A stretch of 64,000 nt of DNA from Clavaria fumosa (GCA_951802425.1 OX637796.1:4278001-4342000); one strand, 5' to 3'. Positions 45,014 to 57,900 are shown, numbered from the stretch's first letter. The notes: generated from the letters alone by a model not told the origin. Numbers and translations are program-made.

Positions 45014-45783
45014 GTTGTAAGATTGGATGTCTGAGAGTTCTGTCTATCGAGTTGCTCTAATTCTTTACTTGCTGCTGTGCAGTGGAATGCACGGGCACTC
45101 GTCATGGACTTCGAGCAATTTGCAATTTGACGGAGGTAACGATAACATGTTAGTGCGAGGACACGGTAGCACTGGCAGAAGACCGTGCCGAGTCGAGTAG
45201 TGAGCCATTGCGTGAGCCAAGTCACGTACAAGGTAAGTTGGACCCGCATTAACACTTTGAGCAGACTGCGATTTCTTCATGTCACAAGATGAACATGCTA
45301 CACTCGCGTGTTGGGCTCATCTCTATTTTAAAATTGGGTCTGCCGTTTTGGGTGTCCAAATCACCGCAGCCAGGTTCTACGTACACGCTGTGAGCTTGCA
45401 GGTCTGGGATTAGTCTACCGACGGCGAGGCTCGAGCGTGTCTGGATGGTTTCTTCTCGACAATCACTGGCAGGGCGGCATAGTTATTCTCCTTGAGACCC
45501 ATCCTCTGGCATTGATTCTCTGCGTGGAGAGGGGCGCACGAGCCAGAGCGGGTTTGGGCTTCTGTCAACTTCAATTGCCCCATACTGTGCCTTATCGTCT
45601 GAGCGTCACTATCTCGCAGGCCATGCGCAGTATTTACCTCCAGACCCTATCACAACCCATGAGTTTGACAAACTGCGCACCCTCGAGCAAGACATGCGGG
45701 AGCCTCCTGGAGCAGATATAGGACCCCCTCCCAGTGCCCCAGGCCGTCCCGAATTCAATCAGTGACATTTCCTGCTAAGAGTC
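45014..45783 (+). repeat. duplicated intergenic segment behind D3
   Basis: Direct near-identical copy of 41318-42076. It contains the presumptive promoter of D4. Confidence 0.85.
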
Positions 45784-48700
45784 ATGATCTTGGGTCCCTC
45801 CACTCCGGCAGATTCTTCCGTCAGCGGTTGGTCTGATTGCTCATCCAAGGGTCCGAACGACGATGTGAACGACCGTCATTCGCGTCTCACAGTTACGAAT
45901 TTTGACATTTCATCGACCGAATATGCTCGAAGATGTCGCGATCTCATGAACCTTCACCGAGATTTGGTGGACCTTGGGTACGCTACGGTCACTCGTAGGT
46001 TTCTTTTCTCAGCTGACTCAAACTTGTTACAGAGCTGGCACTGTCTTTGACCTGCCTCGCATCGCCGTGATAGGGAAACAGTCAGGTCAGTCCTTTTAAT
46101 GGAATGATATCGTGGCCTTATTAACATATCTCATCGAAAGCTGGGAAAAGTTCCCTTGTGGAGGCAGTCACTGGTGTTAGTTCATCGTCAACTGACTTTG
46201 GCTCAACTCAAACTGACGTGCTCTCGTAAAGCTCACAGTTCCACGAGACAGTGGCACGTGCACGAGGTATGAATGATCTCCTACAAATTTGGAGCATCTT
46301 GCTGAAACAATACTTGTTATTCAGATGTCCCATAGAGTGCCGTATGTCGAGCAGCGCGGGATCCTGGTTCTGTAACGTATCGTTGCGGTTTGACCATGAT
46401 GTCACCAATCTGCAACAGACGGGAATGCTGAAAGAATTTGCGACCAACCTGACCGATAGAAAAGAGGTCGAGCTCTGGATTCGAAGAGCGCAACTCGCCA
46501 TCCTCAGCCCTCACAAGGACCCTTCTTTCTTCAAGACCAAACACCTCGCAGAACTCCGGGACGCATTCAAGTCCGACAGAGCCATCCAGAAGTTCTCCAA
46601 GAATGCAGTGGTCATCGACATTTACGATCCAGATGCCACGGATCTGTTGTTTGTCGACTTGCCTGGTAAGGTTTTAGCGCAAAGCATTCACAAATGGGTT
46701 TTTATATATCATTTCATTCATCCCAGGACTCATTGAGAACGAGGATCCAGACATCATACAACTCGTACTCAGCTTGGTCGAATCCAACATTACGGAGAGA
46801 AATACACTGATTCTTGTTACGATACCGATGACAGGTGAGCCGCCGTTCAGTTCTCATGTAAGACAAAGCTTAGGTATCCCTGTGCATCAGATGAGATTGA
46901 GAATCAACGAGCCGTACGACTAGCTAGGGAACATGACGCTGAAGGAGAACGAACTATCGGTCGGCGATTCAGATCAACTTTCATGTGACATGCCACTGAT
47001 TTGTTCTTTGGGCTAGGCGTCCTGACGAAGCCTGACATGCTCACGAACGCATCACAGCTCCAGGAGAAGTGGAAGAACGTCTTGTTAGGAGAAGAACATC
47101 CTTTGAGACATGGCTACTATGCCGTTCGACTCCCCACTGATGACGAACGCCTGCGAGATATCACACCAGCCGAAAGTCAAGCTCAAGCTGCCGAGTTTTT
47201 CAAACTCACCTCGCCATGGAGTAAAGTACAAGATCGGGGTCGGTTCGGAATCCCAAATCTAGTTCAAGATGTTGGTACATTACTGGTGCAGCTCATGGAG
47301 CGCAAGTCAGTCCACGCTTCTGCCCGTTGTCCCGACACTTCACTGACACTCTTTCTGTCGTTCTGCGTCAGCCTGCCAGAACTCTTCAGCGAAGCACAGA
47401 TGCGATTAACCGATGCTCAGCGTCGATTGAGCCAATTGCCTCAAGTCATCGAGCCAGAAAACCACATAGCTGAAGTCACGGTCCGTGTCAGCCAATTCTG
47501 TTCGCAGTTTCAGGACGTTGTGTATGGAAAGGGCGAGCCCCGCACCATGGTACAAATGAACCGCAAGTTATATTCAGCATGGAAGGACAAAATTCGTGCC
47601 ACTGTTCCTGATTTCAGGCCCTTTGAAAATCCGGATCATTTTACTAGAATTGTTCACGGAGACGATGAGCTCGACGAAGTCGGTGCGCAAGTCGAGGGGT
47701 TGGCGTTAGGTGTCAACGAGGTCAGGAAGGTCATTGACGAGTGAGCTTTGTACACTGTCATTACAAAAGAGGGAAAATTCACGCTCCCATGCATTGCTGA
47801 TTAGATCGATCACTTGGGAATTGAAGTATAATGTCCCGTTCATCGCAAAGAAGAGACTGATCGATGGATGTATTGAACGCTGGCGGGAACCTTCCATGGC
47901 CTGCTTTGACAGTGTCTTTGAGCAATTGACAGGGACTATGCTAGTTTTGCTAGGAGACCACTTCGCACCATACAAGAAACTCCAAAGTCACATTCGGTAT
48001 GACCTACATTTGCAGTCACCATAGTGGTTGAGTGACCTTCATATTTTTTAGGTCACTCATGCAAGCAGAGCTGGAAACCCGCAAGAGAGAAGCGCAACGA
48101 TCCATATTCAAGCTTCTCGATCTTGACAGTGCACCTCTTTACACGCAGAATGATCACTACTTCAGTTCCTTACGCGAAAAATGGTTGATCTGTTACAAGA
48201 ATGCGAGGCTCAACCCCGGCAACCACAGGCAGAAATCTTCTATACGCGAGAAGCGGTTTAGACGTTCCGAGTCTGTGAGGCCCGAGCCGAATATTGACAG
48301 GCTGGTATCCCCCTCTGTCTTATCCTCCGAACCCACAGACATGTGCTGGGAGGACACAGCCCTGCGCGCACTGCAGAATGCCGGATATACAGGGCTCACG
48401 ACGCAAAGTTTCGTCCTCCTCCGCCCCCCAGACCAATATGAGCAAGAATTGATTGTCATGGCGGAGGTCCGCGCATACTTTCAGCTCGCGTACAAGGTAA
48501 CGTTGTCCTTTGCAATGGATCCTTGACTTCTCTCTGACGAACAAAGCGTAGCGTATCATTGACGTCCTTCCAATGGCAATCGAGCATGCTCTCAACCAGG
48601 CACTTGTTGACGGACTGCAGGAACGATTGCTTCGGAATCTGTTCACAGAAGAAGGAGTTCCTGAGCGTTTCGCGCTCTTATTGAGCGAAGATCCGGGCAT

Positions 48701-48791
48701 CGTCAAGGAGCGAGACTACCTCCAGAAGTATATCTTCCAGCTGTCAAACGTCAAGAAGAGGTTGGATGCTTTCGAGCGGGAGTGTACTTAA
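45784..48791 (+). CDS. dynamin/Mx-like large GTPase, copy D4
   Basis: ATG 45784 (MILGPSTPADSSVSG) to TAA 48789-48791. Motifs as in D2: GKQSAGKSS, VDLPG, LTKPD, stalk (QVIEPENHIAEVTVRVSQF), GED-like end (PMAIEHALNQALVDGLQERL). GTPase and stalk differ from D2 by only a few residues, and introns sit at the same places. The L4-position segment is 49 residues and, after a shared NPGNHRQ, cannot be aligned with D2; it is basic (IREKRFRRSES) then acidic/serine-rich. The last exon is slightly shorter than in D2 (FERECT). Apparently intact. Confidence 0.85.
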
Positions 48792-49059
48792 GATTGGATG
48801 TCCAAGGGTTCTGTCTATCCGGTTTCTCTAATTTCTTTACATGCTGCTGTGTAGTGGAAATGTTCATTGACTTTGCAACATTATCGCGTTGAGACGAAGC
48901 GTTTGTTCCGTAATCAAAACCACAGCTGTGTGCCTTCGAATCGCACTTTGGATTTACGTATGCCTTCAATCTCATCGTTCCGGGTAAGAGAGGCGACCGG
49001 GTGGGCCGTCGCGTGAGCTTATTAGGCAGGGGACTAATGGCGGTATACCTGCTAGCGGC

Positions 49060-49275
49060 CAAATTCGGTTTAGGTCTGGATTTCCACCAACGAGTCTACC
49101 CAACCAGCTATCCACTCTGCGAGGACTGAAATACCTGGAGAGGCAATGCTGCCCTGAAGAAATAGAGTAACCCACGTCGACGACGTCCCCCAGTGAAAGC
49201 AAGCGTGACACGATCGCGTTGTTCAAAAGTGATGGCGGCTCGTCCATTCGTCTTGTCATGCTCAGGCTCCGAACA
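49060..49275 (-). pseudogene. UTP14 fragment
   Basis: Matches the real UTP14 around 55250-55560, including the GGTTTAGGTCTGGATTT block, the intron with GAAATAGAGTAACC, and the exon encoding the FEQRDLVALAFAGDNVVS region (here decayed). Orientation and position relative to D4 mirror UTP14 relative to D6. Stops and deletions make it non-coding. Confidence 0.8.
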
Positions 49276-49359
49276 GAAATCCTGCTCGGCGGGCGAGTTG
49301 AATATCAGGGTTGTTCGAACGCCTCGTTTTGGCTATGATCTACCCTGACATGGCTCATA

Positions 49360-50040
49360 TTTCTCCAGTTTCATACAAGACGGCGACCGGCTCGCAACCT
49401 TGTGGAAACTAAAATCGACGCGCGGAACATCCTCATCCCTCGTCACAGTTCCCATGATGGGTGCATCCGATTCCAGTCCCCTCACAATTGATTGATAGTT
49501 TAGTATCTCTTTTCGGAGAACCATCCAGCCATCAGGTTAGTCAAAGAATACGATTGCGCGAGAGAACGAACTTCAGTTCGTGTATCAGCACGCCTTTGAA
49601 AGACTTGTTTGCCGATGATGATTGCTTTTGATGATGTGGGTGTTCTGATATGCTCGCGAACTTAGCTGAGAGTCCTTGAAGGAGAGGGATTCCCAAGTCG
49701 CTTACAAGGTCATTTGGACCCCCTGTTCATTCAATGCCAACTTCACATACAGTGCGTTATTGACATCTTTCCGTTGGATTAGAGGTCTCTTACTTTGATG
49801 CTCAGGATGTGGGCAACTGCCAGCTCCTCGCGAAATGCTCAGCAGCTCGGCGTTGCGTGAACAATGTGCGAAGGAGTTCCGCTCATGTCTCACGGGAGCT
49901 TGGTCGAGCTTTTGCATAATCGAAGTCTGCCGAGACACTCCGTGCGTTCCCAATATGTTGTCGCAAACTGTATCGATCTCGCAGTGGCGCTTACCCATTT
50001 TAGCATCTGGTTATCCGAAGAATCACTTCGGCTAGGCGCG
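49360..50040 (+). pseudogene. GTPase relic D5 (D1-like, rearranged)
   Basis: 49360-49680 matches D1 from the exon after DLPG through the TKPD exon, with many deletions (for example CGCAACCTTGTGGAAACTAA, CGCGGAACATCCTCATCC). 49685-49790 matches the end of the stalk and GED intron. From about 49830 the sequence matches D1's GED exon on the opposite strand, so an inversion has occurred. 50041-50240 resembles the D1-D2 intergenic DNA. It is closer to D1 than to D2/D4/D6. Confidence 0.7.
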
Positions 50041-50389
50041 CTGTGACAAGGCGCAGCCTGCGTTCGGGGGTGTCTGAGACCATCAACAATGTGGACCTGG
50101 CCTTCCGGCGTCTGTCCGCGACCGGTTTGTATTTATGTCGACTTCAATTGCACTGCACTGTGCTTTGTTGTGCCTTGCCAGCTCTCAGAGAACCAGTGTC
50201 TGCGCGTCCATAATGTTCTTCATCAAACTCCTATCACAATCACATGCGTTGGACGAGTCAAGACTATGCTATTCCCCTCGCTTGCAAGGGTTTTGCGAGT
50301 TGGAAAACGGCACCCGTGTCCCCTGTATTATGCAGGATGTCAGGATATTCAAAGGACACAGAAGCTACGCACCTGATTTCTGTAGGTCC

Positions 50390-50762
50390 TCATGTAATGG
50401 CCACGTGTTGGGTGACTTGTATAAGCGTGCTCACATGCTGATGAGCTTGAAGAAGGTTGCGTTTCACCTCGAGCAGTCGCCTTCGATAGCCGAGGACCAT
50501 GCGAAGTGCGAAACGGTATTGTAACTCAACAGAACGTGCAGTTGCGTGAAGGAATTGGCACAATCTGTATGCATTATCTATTTCTTTACGTGCTTCCAGG
50601 CCTCATGAAACGTTAAGTATGCCTCTAGCATTTGCTCGACTCGCTCACAGCATTTGGGAGGCTTTGATGTGCATTGGCTAACTTGCGCATGTCGGGCGTA
50701 TCGTCGTGGAGCGAATGGGACATGTTGTCAATTGTAGTACGGGGGAGTTGGGGCATTGTCAT
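50390..50762 (-). pseudogene. uncharacterised gene copy 2, related to 14818-15280
   Basis: The minus strand gives MTMPQLPRTTIDN in exon 1, then the same intron position (GTGAGC ... CATGAG), then KEIDNAYRLCQFLHATARSV, ELQYRFALRMVLGYRRRL and HQHVSTLIQVTQHVAIT with TGA at 50390-50392. A ~7-nt deletion at the start of exon 2 puts the joined exons out of frame, so this copy is probably broken. About half the residues of exon 2 match copy 1, well beyond chance. Confidence 0.5.
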
Positions 50763-50819
50763 AGGTAGAGACGGAGAACAATTTTTGCAGTTGTCCAGAG
50801 TCTGTTTTGTGGTTTCTGC

Positions 50820-50930
50820 ATTGTTGCTTTCTCACTTTGTTGCTTTCTCACTTTGTTGCTTTCTCACTTTGTTACTTTCTCACTTTGTTGCTTTCTCACT
50901 TTTTCACTTTCTAACTTTGTTGCTTCCCTT
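50820..50930 (+). repeat. CTTTGTTGCTTTCTCA low-complexity repeat
   Basis: About five units of CTTTGTTGCTTTCTCA (16-17 bp). Counterpart of 15355-15515 beside the related gene copy. Confidence 0.8.
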
Positions 50931-51445
50931 TCATGGTCGTTATGTCGTTGCTTCGGCCTCGTTACCCAGGTACGCCTTATTGAGTAACGGTATCGTAAAT
51001 CATCAATCACGAAAACGACTCCCTGAATGTCAATGTCAATCGCCAGATCCGATTACTTGGCCCGGCCCCCAAACGTTGTCGACATTTTACGTTTGAAGCT
51101 TTACATATTTTGTACATTTGAAGCTTTACATATTTTGAAAATCTAAGTCGCGACGACGGCTCACCCGACTTTTCCCGACTGTTCCGCTTCTTTCCGATAT
51201 CCACTTTTGGCTATTGTCTTCGATTGAGCCATCTGCGATTGTCCTCATCAAGAGTCAAGAGCCCAAAACTTTGCGATAACTTCGGCACTTGAGGGCGCAT
51301 GCCGCTGCGTGCCGAGAGGCATTGCAGGTGGAGGCGGAGGAAGTAAGGTTCTTCCATTGTCATAAAGGGGACCCGAGCATCCTAGTGCTCAGATAAATAA
51401 GAGACTCTGCCCCGCTCGCAAGCAGTAAATTGTTTACCAATAACC
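50931..51445. other. region upstream of D6, no gene seen
   Basis: It includes a short tandem repeat GTTTGAAGCTTTACATATTTT (about 51089-51138). It should contain the promoter of D6, but no clear core element is seen. Confidence 0.4.
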
Positions 51446-54371
51446 ATGACTGGGGCTACCTCCACTCATTCCTACAGCAGCTGGTCTGATGGCTTGTCCA
51501 AGGATGCGACTGACGACCGTCGCTCGCGTCTCGCAGTCACCAATATCAACATTTCATCAACCGAATATGCTCGAAGATGCCGCGATCTCATGAGCCTTCA
51601 TCGAGACCTGGTAGACCTTGGGTACGCCGCAGTCACTCGTAGGTTGCTCATCTCACTGCTCTGACTCAAACTTGTAATAGGCTGGCACTTTCTTTGACCT
51701 GCCTCGCATCGCCGTGATAGGGAAACAGTCTGGTCAGTTCTCTTAATAGTATGATATGGTGCTTTTTATTGACATATCTCATCGAAAGCTGGGAAAAGCT
51801 CCCTTGTGGAAGCCGTTACTGGTGTCAGTTTATAGACTGCCTTTCGCTCGACTCAAGCTGACGTGCTCTCGTAAAGATCAAAGTTCCACGAGACAGTGGC
51901 ACGTGCACGAGGTTTCAGTGGCCTCCTTCAAATCTGGAGCATTTTGCTGAGACAATACTTGTTATTCAGATGTCCCATAGAGTGCCGTATGTCGAGCAGC
52001 ACGGAATCTTGGTTCTGTAATGTATCGTTGCGGTTCGGCCATGATGCTACCAACCTGCAACAGACGGGAATGCTGCAAGAATTTGCGACAAATCTGACCG
52101 ATAGGAAGGAGGTTGAGCTCTGGATCCGTAGGGCGCAACTAGCTATCCTCAGCCCTCACAAGGACCCTTCCTTCTTCAAGACCAAACACCTCGCAGAGCT
52201 CCGGGACATATCTAAGTCTGACACAGACATCCAGAAGTTCTCCAAGAATGCAGTGGTCATCGACATTTACGATCCAGATGCCACGGATCTGCTATTTGTC
52301 GACTTGCCTGGTAAAGTTTTAGCGCAATGCATTCACAAATGAAATATATATTAACAAGTCTCATTCATCCAGGACTCATTGAAAATGAGGATCTAGAAGT
52401 CATACAACTCGTGCTCAGCTTGGTCGAATCTTACATTTCAGAGAAAAACACGCTGATTCTTGTTACGATACCGATGACAGGTGAGTCGCCCTTCAGTTGT
52501 CATGTAAGGCAATGCTTGAATATTTTTGTGGATCAGACGAGATTGAGAACCAACGAGCCGTACGACTAGCCAGGGATTATGATCCGGAGGGAGAACGAAC
52601 TATTGGTCAGCACCTCGGCTCGGTTTCGCGACACCTGTCCCTGACCTGTTCCTTCGTTCAGGCGTCCTGACAAAGCCTGATATGCTCACGAATGCGTCAC
52701 AGCTTCAAGAGAAATGGAAGAGCATCTTGCTAGGAGAAGAACATCCTTTGAAACATGGCTACTATGCCGTTCGACTTCCCAATGACGATGAACGCATGCA
52801 GGATGCCACAGCCGAACTTCAAACTCAAGCTGCTGAGTTTTTCGAGTCCACCTCGCCGTGGAGTAAAGTGCGAGACCGGGGTCGGTTCGGAATACCAAAT
52901 TTAGTTCGAGACGTTGGTACATTACTGGTACAGCTCATGGAGCGCAAGTCAGTCCATGTTTCGGCCTACCATCTCAACGCCCTATTGATATTTTTTGTCG
53001 TTCTGCGTCAGTCTGCCAGAACTCGTCAGCGCAGTACAGATGCAATTGGCCGAAACTCAGTGCAAATTGAGCCGATTGCCTCCCGCCATTGAGACTGAAA
53101 ACCATATGGCTGAAGTTACGGTCCGTGTCAGCCAATTCTGCTCGCGATTCAAGGACATTGTATACGGAAGGGGCGAGCCCCACACCATGGTGCAAACGAA
53201 CCGCAGGTTATATGAAGCATGGAAGGATACAATTAGTGCCACAGCCCCTGATTTCAGACCCTTTGAAAATCCGGACAACTATCCTATGCTCACCGACGAA
53301 CCTGATGTCGACAAACCTGATGTCGGCAAACCTAAAGCCGATGCGAGAGTCGTGGGTTCGGCGATCGGCGTCAAAGAGGTTAGGAAGGTCATTGACCAGT
53401 GAGCTTCGTGCATGCCATTACGAGAAAGAAACCTCACATAGCCATGCATGCTGCTTAGGTCGATCACTTGGGAATTGCAGTATAATGTCCCATTCATTGC
53501 AAAAAATAGATTGATCGATCGATGTATTGAATGCTGGCGAAAACCTTCCATGGACTGCTTCGACGACGTCTGTCGGCAATTGACAGAGACAATGCTAGTC
53601 TTGCTGGGAGATCACTTCGGGTTGTATAAGAAACTTCAAAGCCACATTCGGTGAAGCTCACATTCGCAGTCTCTCGCTCCCCATGATGTTTGAGTGACAT
53701 TCTTATCTGTTAGATCGCTCATGCACGCGGAGATAGAAACCCGTCAAAGAGAAGCTCGAGAGTCTGTGTCCAAGCTTCTCGATCTTGACAGTGCACCACT
53801 CTACACACAGAATGATCACTACTTCAGTTCTTTGCGCGCAAAGTGGTTGATCCGTTACAAGGATGCAAGGCTCAATCACGGGCAGGGACCTTCTCCTGCG
53901 GGGGCAAACACGTTGGCCGCGGTGTACGAGGAGAAAGCCCTACGTTCACTGCAGGCTGCCGGATATAAAGGGCTCACGAGGCAAAGTTTCGTCCTCTTTC
54001 GCCCCCCAGACCAATATGAACAAGAATTGATCGTTATGGCTGAGGTTCGAGCATATTTCCAGCTAGCGTACAAGGTAACGCCGTCCTATGTGCAATGGAT
54101 TATTGCTTTCTCTCTAACGAATAAAGCGCAGCGCATCATTGATATCCTTCCAATGACAATCGAGCATGCTCTCAACCAGGCACTTGTTAATGAACTGCAG
54201 GAACGGTTGCTTCGAAATCTGCTTACAGAAGGAGTTCCTGGGCGTTTCGCGCTCTTATTGGATGAGGATCCGGGAATTGTCAAGGAGCGAGACTACTTCC
54301 GGAAGCACATCGCCCGGCTGTCTAGCGTCAAGGGAAGGTTGGACGCTTTCGAGCAGGATTGCGTTTTGTAA
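51446..54371 (+). CDS. dynamin/Mx-like large GTPase, copy D6 (possible splice-junction frameshift)
   Basis: ATG 51446 (MTGATSTHSYSSWSDG) to TAA 54369-54371. Motifs are all present: GKQSAGKSS, VDLPG, LTKPD, stalk, GED-like end (PMTIEHALNQALVNELQERL). Two differences stand out. The L4-position segment is only 21 residues, and the stalk carries an extra acidic insert with DVDKPDVGKPKAD near 53300. At the second exon the sequence reads TAATAG-GCTGGCAC where D2 has TAATAG-AGCTGGCAC. With the same donor the missing A shifts the frame just before the P-loop, and I see no alternative GT or AG that restores it. Every other exon is open, so this is either a recent inactivation or a base error. Confidence 0.65.
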
Positions 54372-54920
54372 GTTGCAACATTGGGCGGCAAAAGTCGTGT
54401 CTGTCTGGTCTCTCTAATCCCACATTACATGCTGCCGTGACCACTGTTGAGATGCTCCGCGCTTCCAAATGACACTCCACCAACCACACCTCATTTACTC
54501 ATGTGTATTATTAAGAAAGCAGGTCGTTATGCCTCAATGAAAAGACTGACCATGTAGCGAAAGTTATCAAACTCAATCTGTCCATGTACACATCTGGCTG
54601 CGGTATTATGCGACCTGATGGTACAGTGTATGATGAGACGAGGTGCAAGTGTCGTCACTGTATGCATGCATAGGGTGTCTTGCATATACTCGCCGGGATG
54701 GATGGCACTGAGATGGCTGTCCTCCGAGTCAGGTCAAGAGATGATTTGGGACTCGAAAGGTTCATCGTTCACTCCCTCGACATCTGTACCGGAGGCGTGC
54801 TGGTATGAAACCGCGCAGAGAGGTCCTGCGATCACGGATGGTTCCCGAATAAGCGGGGTCATGTGGTGTCGCCTTATTCCCGGTACAGTTTAGTTGCTGT
54901 TCAAAATTACAGTTGTATAC
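54372..54920. other. intergenic between D6 and UTP14 3' end
   Basis: The two genes converge here. No gene is supported; a short minus-strand EF-hand-like piece was considered and rejected. Confidence 0.4.
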
Positions 54921-57900
54921 TAGAACAGCTTCTTGAGCGGGTCGATCACAGTTCCCATCTTCGCAACAAGAAATATTAGTGAAGGAATCAGGAAGGGCTG
55001 TGGGAAATCATTACCTTCTTCACTACTCTTGGTAACGTTCCACGCTGAAAACCAACACGGGTATTCCACTCGGGGCCGAGAGGCGTGCTGATGCTACGCT
55101 CAAACTGCAGCTTGCTCGTGTATGGGTAAGGGATGTCCTTCACCATATAACGCGCTGCTTTCTTGTCGCGCTTTTCTGAGATGATAACATGCGGCTTATT
55201 AAAGTCTGCCCGCGATGCAGGGTCAACGCCAGCCACTTTTTTGATCAGATGCGGTTTAGGTTTGGATTTTCGTGTGCCTGCGCCGCCCCACGAGCCCTGG
55301 TCGTCAACTACGCTAAGTCGGTCGACTTTCGAAAAAGTAAATTCCGGTGCTTACCCAACCTGGTAGAGTAGTGTCCACCTCGTGGGGAGCATCTTTCTCC
55401 ATTTCTTGTCGCTTCGCTTCTTGAAATGCCTGGAGAGAATTTAAGTTGGCAATACTGTTCTAAAGAAATAGAGTAACCTACGCTGACGACGTTGTCCCCA
55501 GCGAAAGCAAGCGCGACAAGATCGCGTTGTTCAAAAGCGATGGCGGCCCGTCCATTACTTTGATCTTTTCGACTCAAGCTACGCTCCTGCTCCTCGACTT
55601 CGCTATTAGCATCGCTCTCGTCTTCATCTGCGGCTGGCGCTCTGCCAGTCCTCTCCGCCGTGGGGCCTCCTTTCCTCGAGCTGACAGAAGGGGTAGCCAT
55701 AGGCCCGAGGGTCAAGGTATTGTCCACGGAAATTTCCATGGCAGCATCATCGCTTGCACGCAACTTGTCGTCCGACTTTTCGGTCTGCTTCTTGAGTTTG
55801 TTGTTCGACTTATCGGCCGCCCCGCTCGATTTCGCGACTAGTACATCGTTCTTCCGTCGCGGAGCCTTGAGTGTTGTGTTATGAGCTTTGAGCCAGGGAT
55901 TGGACTCTTCGCTTGGCGGAGGGCGAGGAGAGGCGGGCTGGATCTCAGGCAGCTCAAGCGAAGTTGGAGAAGGGAAGTCGCTTGTCCTGAGAGTGACGCT
56001 CGAAGCGTCAGAAGGCAACGAAATTACTTGCGTCGCCTGAAGAGCATCAAGCCGATTCTACAAACGTCACCCTCGCATATCAGTGAGGCCGGCACCAAGA
56101 CACTCACCGTAGCAGCTGGATGGAAGACCACACGACCACCAGTGCGTCGCGCTGCGACAGCGTCTTCGTCCTCATTACTGCCACGACCATCCCCCTCTCC
56201 GTCACTGGTTTCCTTCATGTCACCCACTTCCCTGATAAAATCGTCGAGAACTTCCTTGGTCTTCTGTGACTCCCTAGCCATGGCATCTTTCATGAACTTC
56301 ATCTCGAAAAGAGCTTTTCTGTTTTGTGGTAGGTCGGCATTTTGATCCTCCTGAGCGACGTCGCGGAGCTCTTGGAAAGCGTCTTCCTTGATCTGCGTAA
56401 CACCACCCTCATCATCAGGGTCGTTGCGGCCGTCCTCTTCACCATTGCTGTCGCCTTCATCTCCACTGCCATTTAGTCCTTGTATCCTCAGGCGCAGCGC
56501 CTCCTTTCTCTCCAGCATATCCTCGATCTCCCTCCTACCGGCTCCCTCCGGCTCTTCGCTTCCCTCCGGCTCTTCGCTTGCCTCCCGAGCCTTCGCCCGC
56601 TTCCCCGTGCTTTTGTGCTTCAGCGTCGCGCGCTCCCTTGCTCTCTCTACCTCCCTCTTCATCCGAGCCTCTTCCTCGTCCATCGCCTCTCCGTCGCCTT
56701 CCGCGGCCGCCGCTCTGGCCCGGCTCTTCTTCCGAATGCGTCGATACGCCTTGCTCTTAATTTTCGCAATGCGCTTCGCCTTGAGTTCGGCGCGGAAGAG
56801 CAGCTCGCGCATCGTCCGCAGCTCCGCGCGGCGGGCAGCAACTTCCTCAACGGAGAGGCGCTCCATTTTGAGCGACTCGGCGTGGGCGATGTCTTCATCG
56901 CGCAGGCTGGCGGACTTCAACAACTTGTCAATCGAGCTCTCGAGCGCAGTCGTTGGCTGGAGGGTACAGGTAACAAGTTGAGAACAGGGCAAGCCAGAAA
57001 CAAACGTAGAAACATATGTACCTTGAACTTGGCTGTCAGCTCCAAATTGGAAACCTTGCCCTCCGGTTGTACTTGTAGTGGGAAGCTCAGATGTTCAGCC
57101 TGATAGCGACGTAGATTAGTCAGAGAACTCGGCCCAGAAAAACTGTAGGTGCAACAGACCTCTTTTATTCGCTTCATTGTGGGGCCCCACTTGTTTACCT
57201 CCTCTTTCGTCTGAGCGTAAGCCGCCTCGCGATCCAGGCGGTCCTTTGCCCGGAGCGGCAGCGGCGGGGCCAGTGTCTGCGCTTTGCCAGAAGAGCTCGC
57301 GAGGATATTGGTCGTCTTCTTGAGCGAGTCGAGCGAAGTAGACTGAGTGGCGAGCGGCGCGAGGAGGTCATCTAGACTGAGTTTGGTGCCTGAAATCAAA
57401 GCAGTCGATTCAGAAAAGGCCACGTTCGCGTCAAATGTGCGAGCGAGAGAGCGTAAAGGCGGGGAAGGGAAGACACACCCGGGGGGCGGGCAGCAAACTC
57501 GTTCTCCGGGACGTGCTCATTGCGCTCCTGAATCGCGGTTCGCTTGGGCTTGGGCTGTTCGGCCTGGTCGGCTTCAGGCGCAGGTCGTTTCTTCCCTGTC
57601 TCGAGAGAGGAGATGAAAGTCTGAAGATGGTCAAGGGCATCTGACGAGGGATCTCCCTCTTCTGATGCTGAGAGCATAATATCGTCGTCTTCGTCATTTT
57701 CATCATCCTCGTCCTCATCCTCGCTTCCCTCTCCCACACTTCCCTCTCCTTCGCCCTCCTGTGCGTCGAGGTCACCCATGCCGTGCGACTTTACGGGTAC
57801 ATGCACTGGCTCCACCTCTTTCCGAAGCGGTTCATCTGGCTTGACCCCACTGTCGAACATCTCTAGAAGATCCACATAGTCTTCTGGGTTACCTTCCTCC

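Noticed and set aside
54520..54900. Minus-strand piece ending GQIEFDNFRYMVSLFIEA before a stop, resembling a last EF-hand
   Set aside because: Only ~20 residues fit, the acceptor is speculative and no other EF-hand exon could be found before UTP14 begins.
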